Shown here: piece after piece, positions 9,236-16,329 of the stretch
How the letters are laid out: every line of letters starts with the position of its first letter
Numbering within the stretch: position 1 is the stretch's first letter
Source of the DNA: Magnetococcales bacterium
GTDB lineage: Bacteria; Pseudomonadota; Magnetococcia; Magnetococcales; Magnetaquicoccaceae
NCBI GenBank assembly: GCA_015228895.1
Contig: JADGCR010000009.1
Span: 1 to 23,971 of the forward strand
Length of the DNA stretch: 23,971 nucleotides
Reading direction: 5' to 3'
Notes under the pieces: generated by a model
Databases searched by the model: none
What the model saw: the letters and a program-made list of their open reading frames with translations, nothing else
What the model was told of the DNA's origin: nothing
Program-made: the position numbers and the translations under genes

Positions 9236-9265
9236 ATCATATCCCACTGGAGAGGGTTTTGGAAA
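9236..9265 (-). promoter_or_regulatory. Possible sigma70-type promoter for the chemoreceptor
   Basis: On the minus strand, TTTCCA (9260-9265) and TATGAT (9236-9241) are separated by 18 bases and point at the chemoreceptor start about 60 bases away. The -10 matches five of six consensus bases and the -35 four of six. No flagellar sigma28-type motif was recognised. Confidence 0.3.
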
Positions 9266-9275
9266 TGGCAATTGA

Positions 9276-9299
9276 TGCAAACGGTCACTCCTGCAAACG
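9276..9299. repeat. Direct repeat TGCAAACG, 16-bp spacing, before the PHP gene
   Basis: The octamer TGCAAACG occurs at 9276-9283 and again at 9292-9299, start to start 16 bases, within 45 bases of the PHP gene start and upstream of the chemoreceptor promoter candidate. It may be a regulator site for the divergent pair, but chance cannot be excluded. Confidence 0.3.
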
Positions 9300-9319
9300 A
9301 TTGGTGACATGGTAAAAAA

Positions 9320-10051
9320 ATGATCAAAAAAATCAAACGCTTGGATCCTGAAGAATTATTCTATCCCGCCAATCGGCCCATCTCCCGGCTGCCTTTCTGG
9401 GAGCATCATGTGCATTCGGATTTTTCCGACGGGGCGGCTCCGGTGGCCGAAGTGTTGGCGCGGGCGCGGGCCAGGGGGATCAAGCGGTTGATCATGACCG
9501 AGCACACGGAACCGGAACTGGTGGCCGGTCCGGGATGGTTTCCCGCCTATGTGGAGGCCGTGACCCGGTTGCGCCGGCCCATGGCGGAGGAGATGACGGT
9601 GTTGATCGGCGTGGAGGTGCCGATTCTGGATTTCTCCGGTCATTTGTTGATCAATCAAGAGATGCTCGACGTGGTGGAGTTTGTGCTGGGCGCGGTGCAC
9701 GCCTATCCGGGACATGGCTGGAATCTGGAGACGCTCCAACCGGAACGGGCCATAGAACTGGAATACCGGGCGTTGCTGTGTCTGGCCCGGCATCCACTGG
9801 TGGACGCCATCGCCCATCCCGGCGGGGTGTGTCACAAGTATGTGACCCCGTTCCCCATGGAGTTGTTCGACGATGTGGTGTGCCAGGCCACGGCCAACGG
9901 CAAGGCCATCGAGTTGAACCCGGCCTATCAGGAGCCCATGGCCCCCTACCTGGAGATCTGCCGGAAACGCGGCGCCCTGCTCTCCCCCGGTTCCAACGCC
10001 CATCGCCCGGAGGATATGGGCATGGCCTGGGAGGTGTTGCGGGTTTTGTGA
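9320..10051 (+). CDS. PHP-domain metal-dependent phosphoesterase
   Basis: A 243-residue single-domain PHP protein, a metal-dependent hydrolase fold shared with histidinol phosphatases and polymerase-associated PHP domains. Metal-site motifs appear in the expected order: HHVHSDFSDG (about 28-37), TEHTEP, GVEVPILD, a GAVHAYP histidine, DAIAHPGG, and the terminal GSNAHRPEDMG, where the family usually has GSDAH. The Asp-to-Asn change is at a usual metal ligand position and may alter metal use. The ATG at 9320 follows an A-rich stretch without a clear Shine-Dalgarno; no better start is seen. It stands alone, divergent from the chemoreceptor. The substrate cannot be told from sequence; a histidinol-phosphatase-like role is possible, but no his gene is near. 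Confidence 0.82.
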   Translation: MIKKIKRLDPEELFYPANRPISRLPFWEHHVHSDFSDGAAPVAEVLARARARGIKRLIMTEHTEPELVAGPGWFPAYVEAVTRLRRPMAEEMTVLIGVEVPILDFSGHLLINQEMLDVVEFVLGAVHAYPGHGWNLETLQPERAIELEYRALLCLARHPLVDAIAHPGGVCHKYVTPFPMELFDDVVCQATANGKAIELNPAYQEPMAPYLEICRKRGALLSPGSNAHRPEDMGMAWEVLRVL

Positions 10052-10092
10052 GGGGAATCCTGAACAGGGCTGCCCCGTCCCGACTTTTTACG

Positions 10093-10121
10093 TTGACAAT
10101 CATTAATATTTTCCGTATTGA
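10093..10121 (+). promoter_or_regulatory. Promoter-like TTGACA-N17-TATTGA, overlapping a Fur-like motif
   Basis: A perfect -35 hexamer TTGACA (10093-10098) is followed after 17 bases by a poor -10 TATTGA (10116-10121). The sequence TGACAATCATTAATA over the -35 resembles a Fur/Zur-family 7-1-7 site at 11 of 14 positions by my count. It points away from both flanking known genes, towards the small ORF at 10174 and antisense to the znuB 3' end. Confidence 0.3.
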
Positions 10122-10173
10122 TAGGCGGGATCAATTCATTGAAATATCTGTTTGACCGCCAGGATGTCTCAGG

Positions 10174-10380
10174 ATGACCCCGGAGCAACACGATCTGTCC
10201 ATCGATTTACTCTTCAAGCGCATCAACCTGCGGGGGGAGCCCCTCATGCCCAAGGCCGGAGACGGCATGGAGATTGGCCGGATGCGGCCAGAGCGGGGGG
10301 GAAGCGGCAGAAGCGGCGCGGAACATCCGGACCTGTTCCGGGAGGAGCCAAAACGGGGGACGGACGCCCAGAAGGAGTGA
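10174..10380 (+). CDS. Small hypothetical ORF (68 aa), doubtful
   Basis: A 68-residue open frame beginning MTPEQHDLSIDLLF. It is hydrophilic and rich in Gly, Arg and Glu in its second half. I recognise no domain, signal peptide or membrane segment. No convincing ribosome binding site precedes the ATG, because CAGG abuts it directly. It ends one base before the convergent znuB stop. Its only support is the promoter-like element 50 bases upstream and the fact that it fills an otherwise empty space. It may equally be non-coding sequence in a GC-rich genome. Confidence 0.25.
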   Translation: MTPEQHDLSIDLLFKRINLRGEPLMPKAGDGMEIGRMRPERGGSGRSGAEHPDLFREEPKRGTDAQKE

Positions 10381-10381
10381 C

Positions 10382-11173
10382 TCACCCCACCTCGCGCCTG
10401 CCGAGAACCAGACCCAGCAGGAAAAAAAGCGACGCCACCAGCACGATGGCCGGACCGCTGGGCAAATCCCAATGATAGCTGGCGAGCAGGCCCAACGGGG
10501 TGCTCATGGCGCCGATGAGGGCGGAGCGCAGGGCCATCCCTTCCGGGGTGGAGGAAAAGGGGCGGGCGGCGGCGGGGGGGATGATGAGCAGGGCGGTGAT
10601 GAGCAGCGCCCCCACCACCTTGATGGCGGCGGCGGTCACCAGGGCGGTGAGCAGCATGAACACGATCCGCAACCGGAACACATTCACCCCGTCCAGAAAC
10701 GCCAGTCCCTCATGGGCGGTGAGGTTGACCAGGTCGTTCCAGTAACGGAGCAACAGGAGCGACACCATGGCACCCCCGAGATAGATCCAGAGCACATCCC
10801 CCCAACCGCTGGCCAGCACATCCCCGAAAAGATAGCCCATCAGGTCCACCCGCGCCTCATCCGACCGGGAAGCGGCGATCAGCCCCAGGGAGAGGGCGGC
10901 GTGGGAGAAAATCCCCAGGGCGGTGTCCGTCGAAAACTCCGGGCGGGAGCCAAGCCAGGTGACAAAGGCCGCCACCGTCAGACAGACCCCGGCGATGGCC
11001 AGATTCATGTTCAGGCCGGTGACCAGGCCCAGCGCCACCCCCAGCAGGGCCGAATGGGACAGGGCGTCGCCGAAGTAGGCCATGCGCCGCCACACCACGA
11101 AGACACCCAGGGGACCGGCGGCCAGAGCCACGCCCATGCCGGACAACAGGGCGCGCATCATGAACTCTTCCAT
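10382..11173 (-). CDS. znuB: Zinc/manganese ABC transporter permease (ABC-3 family)
   Basis: A 263-residue, strongly hydrophobic membrane protein of the ABC-3 permease family, the same size as E. coli ZnuB. Several membrane segments are visible, for example the stretches around GMGVALAAGPLGVFVVW near the N-terminus and IVLVASLFFLLGLVLG at the C-terminus. The family signature region WRRMAYFGDALSHSALLG is intact. The start MEEFMMRALLSG at 11173 is chosen because the longer frame up to 11350 only overlaps the znuC 3' end with low-complexity sequence. It begins seven bases after the znuC stop, so the two are one operon. Zinc is the likely substrate because of its ZnuC-like partner, but manganese or iron members of the family exist. 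No substrate-binding protein (ZnuA) is visible. Confidence 0.9.
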   Translation of the reverse strand: MEEFMMRALLSGMGVALAAGPLGVFVVWRRMAYFGDALSHSALLGVALGLVTGLNMNLAIAGVCLTVAAFVTWLGSRPEFSTDTALGIFSHAALSLGLIAASRSDEARVDLMGYLFGDVLASGWGDVLWIYLGGAMVSLLLLRYWNDLVNLTAHEGLAFLDGVNVFRLRIVFMLLTALVTAAAIKVVGALLITALLIIPPAAARPFSSTPEGMALRSALIGAMSTPLGLLASYHWDLPSGPAIVLVASLFFLLGLVLGRREVG

Positions 11174-11180
11174 TTTCGTC

Positions 11181-12002
11181 TCAACCCCCCTCCCCCAGTG
11201 CGCCGTGTTCGCTGCGGCAATGGTCGTGATGGTGCTGGTAGTAGCCCAGGCCAGGGACCTTTTCCCCGAACAGCAACTGGAATTCCGGCGTGGCGCACAC
11301 CGCGGTCGGGGTGCCGGAACAGCAGACATGACGGTTGAGGCATACCACATGATCCGCCCCGGCCATGACGAAATGGAGATTGTGGGAGACCAGCAGGGCC
11401 GCCAACCCCTCCTCCTGACGCAACTGTTCGATGAAGGCGTACAGTTGCTGTTCCCCGGCCATGTCCATGCCCTGGGCCGGTTCGTCCAGGACCAGCAGGT
11501 TGGGGCGGCGGCTCAAGGCGCGGGCCAGCAACACCCGTTGCGTCTCCCCCCCGGAGAGGCCGTGCATGGGACGCCGGCCGAGTCGCTCGCAGCCGAGGCG
11601 GCGCAACAGCTCCGGGTCCGGCGCGACCCCGGGGGCGGACAGGGCGATGAAACGTTCCACGGTCAACGGCAGGGCGGGATCGATGCGCAACCGTTGGGGC
11701 ACATACCCGACCACCAGACGGGGATGACGCTCCACGCGCCCGCCGGCCAAGGGCGTCAGACCCAGCAACGCGGACAACAAGGTCGATTTTCCGGCGCCGT
11801 TGGGTCCGATGATGGTGACGATCTCCCGGCATCCTATGGCCAGATCCACCTCCCGCAACACCGTCTCCCCGCCCCGGCGCACCGTGACGCCCCTGGCGGC
11901 CAGCAACGGAACTTCCCCCCCCCCACGCCGCGCGGGAGGCGGGTCCGGGGAAGCGTGGACGGGGAGAACCGGGCGGGTGGTCATGACGGCGTATCGATCC
12001 AT
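11181..12002 (-). CDS. znuC: Zinc ABC transporter ATP-binding protein
   Basis: A 273-residue ABC ATPase that would power zinc uptake through ZnuB at the inner membrane. Walker A is GPNGAGKST (66-74), the signature is LSGGETQR, Walker B is LLVLDEPAQGMD and the H-loop is LLVSHNL. The C-terminus is His/Cys-rich (YYQHHHDHCRSEH), a feature also found at ZnuC C-termini and suited to sensing or binding zinc. The first 30 residues are a Pro/Arg/Gly-rich extension not needed for the fold. The start could be the ATG at 12002 or the in-frame ATG at 11984; neither has a clear Shine-Dalgarno. It is the first gene of a two-gene operon and is divergent from the aldolase gene. An intrinsic terminator lies 16 bases upstream of the first ATG. 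Confidence 0.9.
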   Translation of the reverse strand: MDRYAVMTTRPVLPVHASPDPPPARRGGGEVPLLAARGVTVRRGGETVLREVDLAIGCREIVTIIGPNGAGKSTLLSALLGLTPLAGGRVERHPRLVVGYVPQRLRIDPALPLTVERFIALSAPGVAPDPELLRRLGCERLGRRPMHGLSGGETQRVLLARALSRRPNLLVLDEPAQGMDMAGEQQLYAFIEQLRQEEGLAALLVSHNLHFVMAGADHVVCLNRHVCCSGTPTAVCATPEFQLLFGEKVPGLGYYQHHHDHCRSEHGALGEGG

Positions 12003-12017
12003 GGACAGAGCTTGCGG

Positions 12018-12041
12018 AAAAAAACACCCCTTTCCGGGGTG
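12018..12041 (-). terminator. Intrinsic terminator in the znuC 5' leader (possible attenuator)
   Basis: Read on the minus strand, CACCCC and GGGGTG form a six-base stem with loop GGAAA, followed at once by seven T (12024 down to 12018). It ends 15 bases before the znuC ATG at 12002, too close for a separate promoter. No minus-strand gene lies upstream that it could serve, because the next gene (aldolase) is on the plus strand. This makes leader attenuation of znuCB the simplest reading. Confidence 0.65.
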
Positions 12042-12232
12042 GAAAGCAAAAATCTTTTTCTCGTTTCCACGATTCTTGATCTATAATCGGATCATTTGCA
12101 AGTGCGCTCCCAAAATGACGCCTTGGACGATTGACAATCACTTTGACATCGGCAACATTCTCTCTTCGACTGGAGCGTCTCTTGCGTCCCCGGTCGCATG
12201 AATCGCCGTCAACCATACAGGAGACCCGAGTT

Positions 12233-13300
12233 ATGCCATTGGCATCCATGCGGCAGCTGTTGGACCATGCCGCCCAATTCAATTACGGAATCCCCGCCTT
12301 CAATGTCAACAACATGGAGCAGGTGCGCGCCATCCTGCGCGCCGCGGATGATACCGACAGCCCGGTGATTCTGCAAGCCTCGGCCGGCGCCAGAAAATAC
12401 GCCGGGGAGGCTTTTCTGCGCCACCAGATCCTGGCGGCTCTCGAAGTCTATCCCCATCTGCCGGTGGTGATGCACCAGGATCACGGGCAATCCCCGGCGG
12501 TCTGTTACGGAGCCATTCGCAGCGGTTTCACCAGTGTCATGATGGACGGTTCCCTGCGGGAGGATGGCAAGACCCCCGCCTCGTATGACTACAACGTGGC
12601 GACCACCGCCAAGGTGGTGGAGATGGCCCACGCCATCGGCGTCTCCGTGGAAGGGGAGCTGGGGGTGCTCGGCTCGCTGGAAACCGGAATGGCGGGGGAG
12701 GAGGACGGCCATGGCGCGGAGGGCGCCATGGAACGGGACCGCCTGTTGACCGACCCGGAAGAAGCGGCCCGTTTTGTCGCGGCCACCAAAGTTGACGCCC
12801 TGGCCATTGCCATAGGCACCTCCCATGGAGCCTACAAGTTCAGCCGCAAGCCCACCGGGGATATCCTGGCCATCGAGCGCATCAAGGCGATTCACGCCCG
12901 TCTTCCCGACACCCATCTGGTGATGCATGGCTCCTCCTCGGTGCCCCAGGAGCTTTTGGCCGTGATCAACGCCCACGGCGGCAACATCCCGGAGACCTAC
13001 GGGGTTCCCCTGGAGGAGATCGAAACCGGCATCCGGCACGGGGTGCGCAAGGTCAACATCGATACGGACCTCCGGCTGGCCATGACGGGAGCGATCCGCA
13101 AGGTGTTCGCGGAAAAACCGGGCGAATTCGATCCGAGAAAATATCTGCGTCCCGCCGAGGACGCCGCCTGGAAGGTCTGCAAGGAGCGGTTCGAACGGTT
13201 CGGCACCGCCGGCAACGCCTCCCGGATCAAGGTGCTGGATCTGGACAAAATGGCCGGCGAGTACGCCGCGGGACGTCTGGACCCACGCATCGAGGATTGA
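12233..13300 (+). CDS. fba: Class II fructose-1,6-bisphosphate aldolase
   Basis: A 355-residue zinc-dependent aldolase that interconverts fructose 1,6-bisphosphate with glyceraldehyde 3-phosphate and dihydroxyacetone phosphate in glycolysis, gluconeogenesis or the Calvin cycle. Visible motifs are HQDHGQSP with the catalytic Asp and metal His, [20 protein letters not shown], the metal-ligand region [10 protein letters not shown], and NIDTDLR near the phosphate site. Length and motifs match the group often labelled Calvin-cycle subtype (CbbA-like), but no other Calvin gene is present. The ATG at 12233 follows CAGGAG (12218-12223); the frame stays open upstream to 12131 without a better start. 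Its last four bases overlap the start of the caspase-fold gene. No -35 was found with a lone TATAAT at 12082. Confidence 0.95.
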   Translation: MPLASMRQLLDHAAQFNYGIPAFNVNNMEQVRAILRAADDTDSPVILQASAGARKYAGEAFLRHQILAALEVYPHLPVVMHQDHGQSPAVCYGAIRSGFTSVMMDGSLREDGKTPASYDYNVATTAKVVEMAHAIGVSVEGELGVLGSLETGMAGEEDGHGAEGAMERDRLLTDPEEAARFVAATKVDALAIAIGTSHGAYKFSRKPTGDILAIERIKAIHARLPDTHLVMHGSSSVPQELLAVINAHGGNIPETYGVPLEEIETGIRHGVRKVNIDTDLRLAMTGAIRKVFAEKPGEFDPRKYLRPAEDAAWKVCKERFERFGTAGNASRIKVLDLDKMAGEYAAGRLDPRIED

Positions 13301-14889
13301 AGACATTGCCTTCCCTGCTCCTCAGCCTGACCTTTCTGCTGCTGCTGGCCAGTCCGGTCCACGCCCTGCAATCCAATCCCTGCGCCGTGGCCCACGAAAT
13401 CGAGAGCAAGGCCATCGCGCTGCTGGACGCCAAGCCCGACGAGGCGATGAAGGCGTTCGTCAACGCCCGTTCCATCTGCCCCAACGACGTGGCGATCGGC
13501 TTCAATCTGGGGCTGGCCTGGTATCAGACCGGCCAAAAGAAAGAGGCCATGGCGCACTGGACCCAATTGCTGGACGCCTTTCCGGAACATGCCAAGACCC
13601 AGGCCAACCTGGCCTGGACCCAGTTCGAACTGGGAGACGACAAAAAGGCGCTCCAGCTCGCATCCAATGGTTTTCTCAAGCATCCCGGCAACCTGGCCAT
13701 GGCCCACACCAAGATTTTCGCGCTGTTTCGCCAGGGGCGCTATCTGGAAGCCTATGACTGGATCATGCGCATGAAAACCCAGGAAAAAGAGGAAAAAGGC
13801 ACCGGCCTGGCCGGGACACGGGTGAACCGTTGGCAAGAGATGGCCACAGGCTTTGTGGTGGAGACCCTGTGGCGACAATTCCGCAACGGGGAACGCATGG
13901 AGTCCCTGCGACAGGCCATCAATCTCCTGGTCAAGGAGTATCCCTCCGAAGCCATTTTCGTCCAGACCAAGGACCAGTTGCTGCACGCCTACACCGATCC
14001 GGACGCGGAGATCCCCTTTTCCCGCCCCCTGCCCCACGAGGTGTGGGCCAAATCCGGGGAGATCGACACGCACAACGCGGTGCTCGACGATCTGATCACC
14101 ACCCTGCCCGTGTTGGCCCCCTGGCAGAAACGCCCGGACGCCTTTGCCGTGATCGCCGGCGTCAGCCACTACAAACGCATCCGGGCGCGCCACTTCGCGG
14201 ACCGGGACGCCACCAACATGCAGCGCATGCTGACCCGGCGCGGCGTGTTCCGGGACGACGCGGACCACACCCGCTTGCGGGTCAACGGCGCCGCCGATCT
14301 GCAAACCCTGCGACAGGACCTGGAATGGCTGGTCCGGCAGGGGCAAATGAATCCCAACGCCATGTTGCTGTTCTATTTCTCCGGTCTGGGCGTCCCCCAT
14401 CGGACGGACGGCGCCGGCGACGCCTTGTTGCTGCCCGCCGACGCCCAACTGCAACGACTCGATCCGGAGCATGCCATCTCCCTCGCCTGGCTCCAGGGGG
14501 CGCTCTCCCGACTGCCCAACCGGGAGGTGGTGGTCCTGCTGGATGTCTGTTTCAACAACACCCCGGGCTGCGCCCTGCGCGGGGATCAACCCCCGGTCAC
14601 CGTGTCCCGCGCCTTGTTGTCGGATGGCAAGCCCATGGCCGTGGCCGCGGAACACGGGGAGGCGGCCCCCCATGGTCCGGGACAACAGGGGGCTTTCACC
14701 TGGTGGCTGCTCAAGGGGATGCTGGGAGAGGCGGACGGCGTTGCTCCGGGCGCCAGGGATGGCTGGGTGGAGTTGACCGAGGCCCTCGCCCTGGCCAAAG
14801 ACGGATTGTCCCGGCGCGACCCCCCGATGGACCCCATTTTCTCGATTCCCACCCAGATGCGTTTGACCCGCACCAAAGGAGAGCAATGA
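13297..14889 (+). CDS. Secreted TPR-like / caspase-fold (peptidase C14-type) protein, His lost
   Basis: A 530-residue protein with a signal peptide (about 1-23). A helical, TPR-like region covers about residues 30-230 (for example [21 protein letters not shown]). A caspase-type p20 domain spans about 280-440, beginning [15 protein letters not shown]. The catalytic cysteine is kept (LLDVC, Cys418), but the catalytic His of the usual SGHG motif is Leu (YFSGLG, Leu364); a His at 368 lies close by. It is therefore probably a non-peptidase scaffold or has a rearranged dyad. The likely start is TTG at 13297, inside a four-base overlap with the aldolase stop; a second TTG lies at 13306. The SUMF1-fold gene overlaps its end by four bases, so the two are translationally coupled. 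Function unknown. Confidence 0.8.
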   Translation: MKTLPSLLLSLTFLLLLASPVHALQSNPCAVAHEIESKAIALLDAKPDEAMKAFVNARSICPNDVAIGFNLGLAWYQTGQKKEAMAHWTQLLDAFPEHAKTQANLAWTQFELGDDKKALQLASNGFLKHPGNLAMAHTKIFALFRQGRYLEAYDWIMRMKTQEKEEKGTGLAGTRVNRWQEMATGFVVETLWRQFRNGERMESLRQAINLLVKEYPSEAIFVQTKDQLLHAYTDPDAEIPFSRPLPHEVWAKSGEIDTHNAVLDDLITTLPVLAPWQKRPDAFAVIAGVSHYKRIRARHFADRDATNMQRMLTRRGVFRDDADHTRLRVNGAADLQTLRQDLEWLVRQGQMNPNAMLLFYFSGLGVPHRTDGAGDALLLPADAQLQRLDPEHAISLAWLQGALSRLPNREVVVLLDVCFNNTPGCALRGDQPPVTVSRALLSDGKPMAVAAEHGEAAPHGPGQQGAFTWWLLKGMLGEADGVAPGARDGWVELTEALALAKDGLSRRDPPMDPIFSIPTQMRLTRTKGEQ

Positions 14890-15815
14890 ATCCGGTTCCC
14901 ACCCCTTTTTTCCCCCGACTTCACCGCCCTCTGCTGCTCGGTGTGGCGCTGTTGACGCTGTTGGGGATCAGCCAGCCGGCCGAGGCGTACCTGGTCAACG
15001 AGTGGGAACCCCTGACCATGGAAGGCGCCCGGCCCAAAACCCCACAGAACATCCAGACCGGCACCCACTGGCGGGATCCGTTGAGCGAAGCCAACCTGCT
15101 GTGGATCCGGGGTGGCTGTTTCGCCATGGGTTCCCCCCCCCGCGCCACGGGACGGGAGATGGACGAAGGACCGGTGACGCAACAGTGCGTCTCCGACTTC
15201 TGGCTTGGGGAGACCGAGATCACTCAAGGCCAGTGGCGACGGGTCATGCACAACAATCCGGCCAAATTCCGCAAAGGGGACCGTTATCCGGTGGAAAACG
15301 TCTCCTGGGAGGAGGTGGAGGAGTTCATCACCTCCCTCAACGAACAGAACCCTCTGAATGTGCAGTTCCGTTTGCCCACGGAGGCGGAATGGGAGTACGC
15401 CTGCCGTCAGGGAGGACAGCGCACGGTGTTTCCCGGCGCGAGCGAACCGGGCCGGATCGGCTGGCATCGCTCCAACAGCGACGGTTCCCCCCATGAAGTC
15501 GCCACCCGCGCCCCCAACCGGCTGGGCCTGAAGGATATGAGCGGCAACGTCTGGGAGTGGGTGTCGGACCGCTATCACGCCTCACTCGAAACACCATCGG
15601 AAGACCAGGAGCACCAGAACGACCGGGAACGGTTCTACGCCACGCGCGGCGGTGGCTGGAACGATGACGGCGCCGCCTTGCGTTGCGCCAACCGTGGCTT
15701 TCAATCCATCACCACCCGTCGCAACGATCTTGGGCTGCGTCTGGCGGCCTCTCTCAAGAACAAAGAAAAGAAAATCAAATACCGTCAAACCGACATCAAG
15801 CATATGCCTTTTTGA
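14886..15815 (+). CDS. Secreted SUMF1/formylglycine-generating-enzyme-fold protein without the FGE cysteine pair
   Basis: A 309-residue protein with a signal peptide ending PAEA (about residue 34). The SUMF1 fold follows: WIRGGCFAMGS (73-83), GETEITQGQWRRVM (108-121), FRLPTEAEWEYACR (161-174), MSGNVWEWVSDRY (218-230) and RGGGWNDD (254-261). True formylglycine-generating enzymes have two active-site cysteines shortly after the RGGS motif; here that stretch has only Cys267, so sulfatase activation is unlikely. Related proteins without these cysteines serve as C-type-lectin-like binding or regulatory modules. The C-terminus adds a Lys-rich tail (KNKEKKIKYR). The ATG overlaps the previous stop as ATGA. 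The tight coupling to the caspase-fold gene suggests a joint role in the periplasm or cell envelope. Confidence 0.85.
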   Translation: MNPVPTPFFPRLHRPLLLGVALLTLLGISQPAEAYLVNEWEPLTMEGARPKTPQNIQTGTHWRDPLSEANLLWIRGGCFAMGSPPRATGREMDEGPVTQQCVSDFWLGETEITQGQWRRVMHNNPAKFRKGDRYPVENVSWEEVEEFITSLNEQNPLNVQFRLPTEAEWEYACRQGGQRTVFPGASEPGRIGWHRSNSDGSPHEVATRAPNRLGLKDMSGNVWEWVSDRYHASLETPSEDQEHQNDRERFYATRGGGWNDDGAALRCANRGFQSITTRRNDLGLRLAASLKNKEKKIKYRQTDIKHMPF

Positions 15816-15845
15816 AATCCGTAGTTCTCTTCCAGGGGGATAAGC

Positions 15846-16292
15846 ATGAGTTCAATCATCAAAATGATGGAAGGAATTCCATTTTTTGACGCATTCAGCG
15901 AACAGGAGAAACAACAACTCGCTGACAGTGGCAACTTTTTCGAAATGTTCAAAGACGGCGAAGTGATCATTCAGGAGGGGGATTTGCGGGATTCGGCGCT
16001 GTTTGTCATTCTGACCGGTTCGGCTTATGTCCGCAAGGACGAGTACCCCGACAACATCATCGCCTACATGGAGGCCGGTTCCATTATCGGCGAGGCCGCC
16101 TTTCTGGTGGGCGGTCGCCGCCGCATGGCCAGCGTCATCGCCCAGGGCATCGTGAATGTCTTCAAACTGGACCGGACCGCTCTGGAACAGTTCGAATGTT
16201 CGTTTCAGCTCAAACTCACCAAGCTGCTGGTGGTGATCATCGTCGAACGTCTGGAAAAGATGAACGAAGCCCTGGCGGAACTGATGGGGTGA
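15846..16292 (+). CDS. Small cyclic-nucleotide-binding-domain protein
   Basis: A 148-residue protein made almost entirely of one cNMP-binding (CRP-like) domain. The beta-roll start is IPFFDAFSEQE (about 11-21). The phosphate-binding cassette shows IIGEAAFL followed by RMASV, matching the family G-E-x-A and R-x-A-S/T-V pattern, so ligand binding is plausible. There is no helix-turn-helix or enzymatic domain after it, only one C-terminal amphipathic helix (about 125-147). It therefore probably acts as a sensor that binds a partner. It follows the SUMF1-fold gene by 30 bases with an AGGGGG-type binding site at 15834-15839, so co-transcription is likely. cAMP and cGMP cannot be told apart from sequence. 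Confidence 0.85.
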   Translation: MSSIIKMMEGIPFFDAFSEQEKQQLADSGNFFEMFKDGEVIIQEGDLRDSALFVILTGSAYVRKDEYPDNIIAYMEAGSIIGEAAFLVGGRRRMASVIAQGIVNVFKLDRTALEQFECSFQLKLTKLLVVIIVERLEKMNEALAELMG

Positions 16293-16329
16293 CCCCCGGC
16301 CAGCCCCACCCGAGGAGACGCCCCGGACC

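Larger units (their letters stand above)
10052..10381. other. Convergent intergenic region with AT-rich promoter-like island
   Basis: This stretch separates the PHP gene from the 3' end of znuB. Bases 10085-10160 are distinctly AT-rich, while 10200-10380 are GC-rich and G-heavy. The AT-rich part holds TTGACA/TATTGA spaced like a promoter, a small inverted repeat TCAAT-TC-ATTGA (10131-10142), and flanking GGCGG (10124-10128) and CCGCC (10156-10160) that could close a longer stem. A weak ggga/tccc structure followed by five T (10085-10089) may terminate the PHP gene. One small doubtful ORF lies in the second half. Confidence 0.5.

Noticed and set aside
10053..10089. Intrinsic terminator after the PHP gene
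   Set aside because: The stem is short (ggga/tccc with a long, poorly paired interior) and the T-run has only five bases; noted only as part of the intergenic region.
12082..12087. TATAAT as a possible aldolase promoter -10
   Set aside because: No acceptable -35 hexamer at 16-18 bases and no extended -10; the match alone is too weak.
12131..12153. TTGACAATCACTTTGACATC as a Zur or Fur box between znuC and fba
   Set aside because: The first half resembles the motif but the second half matches only about four of seven positions, and the arms are not symmetric.
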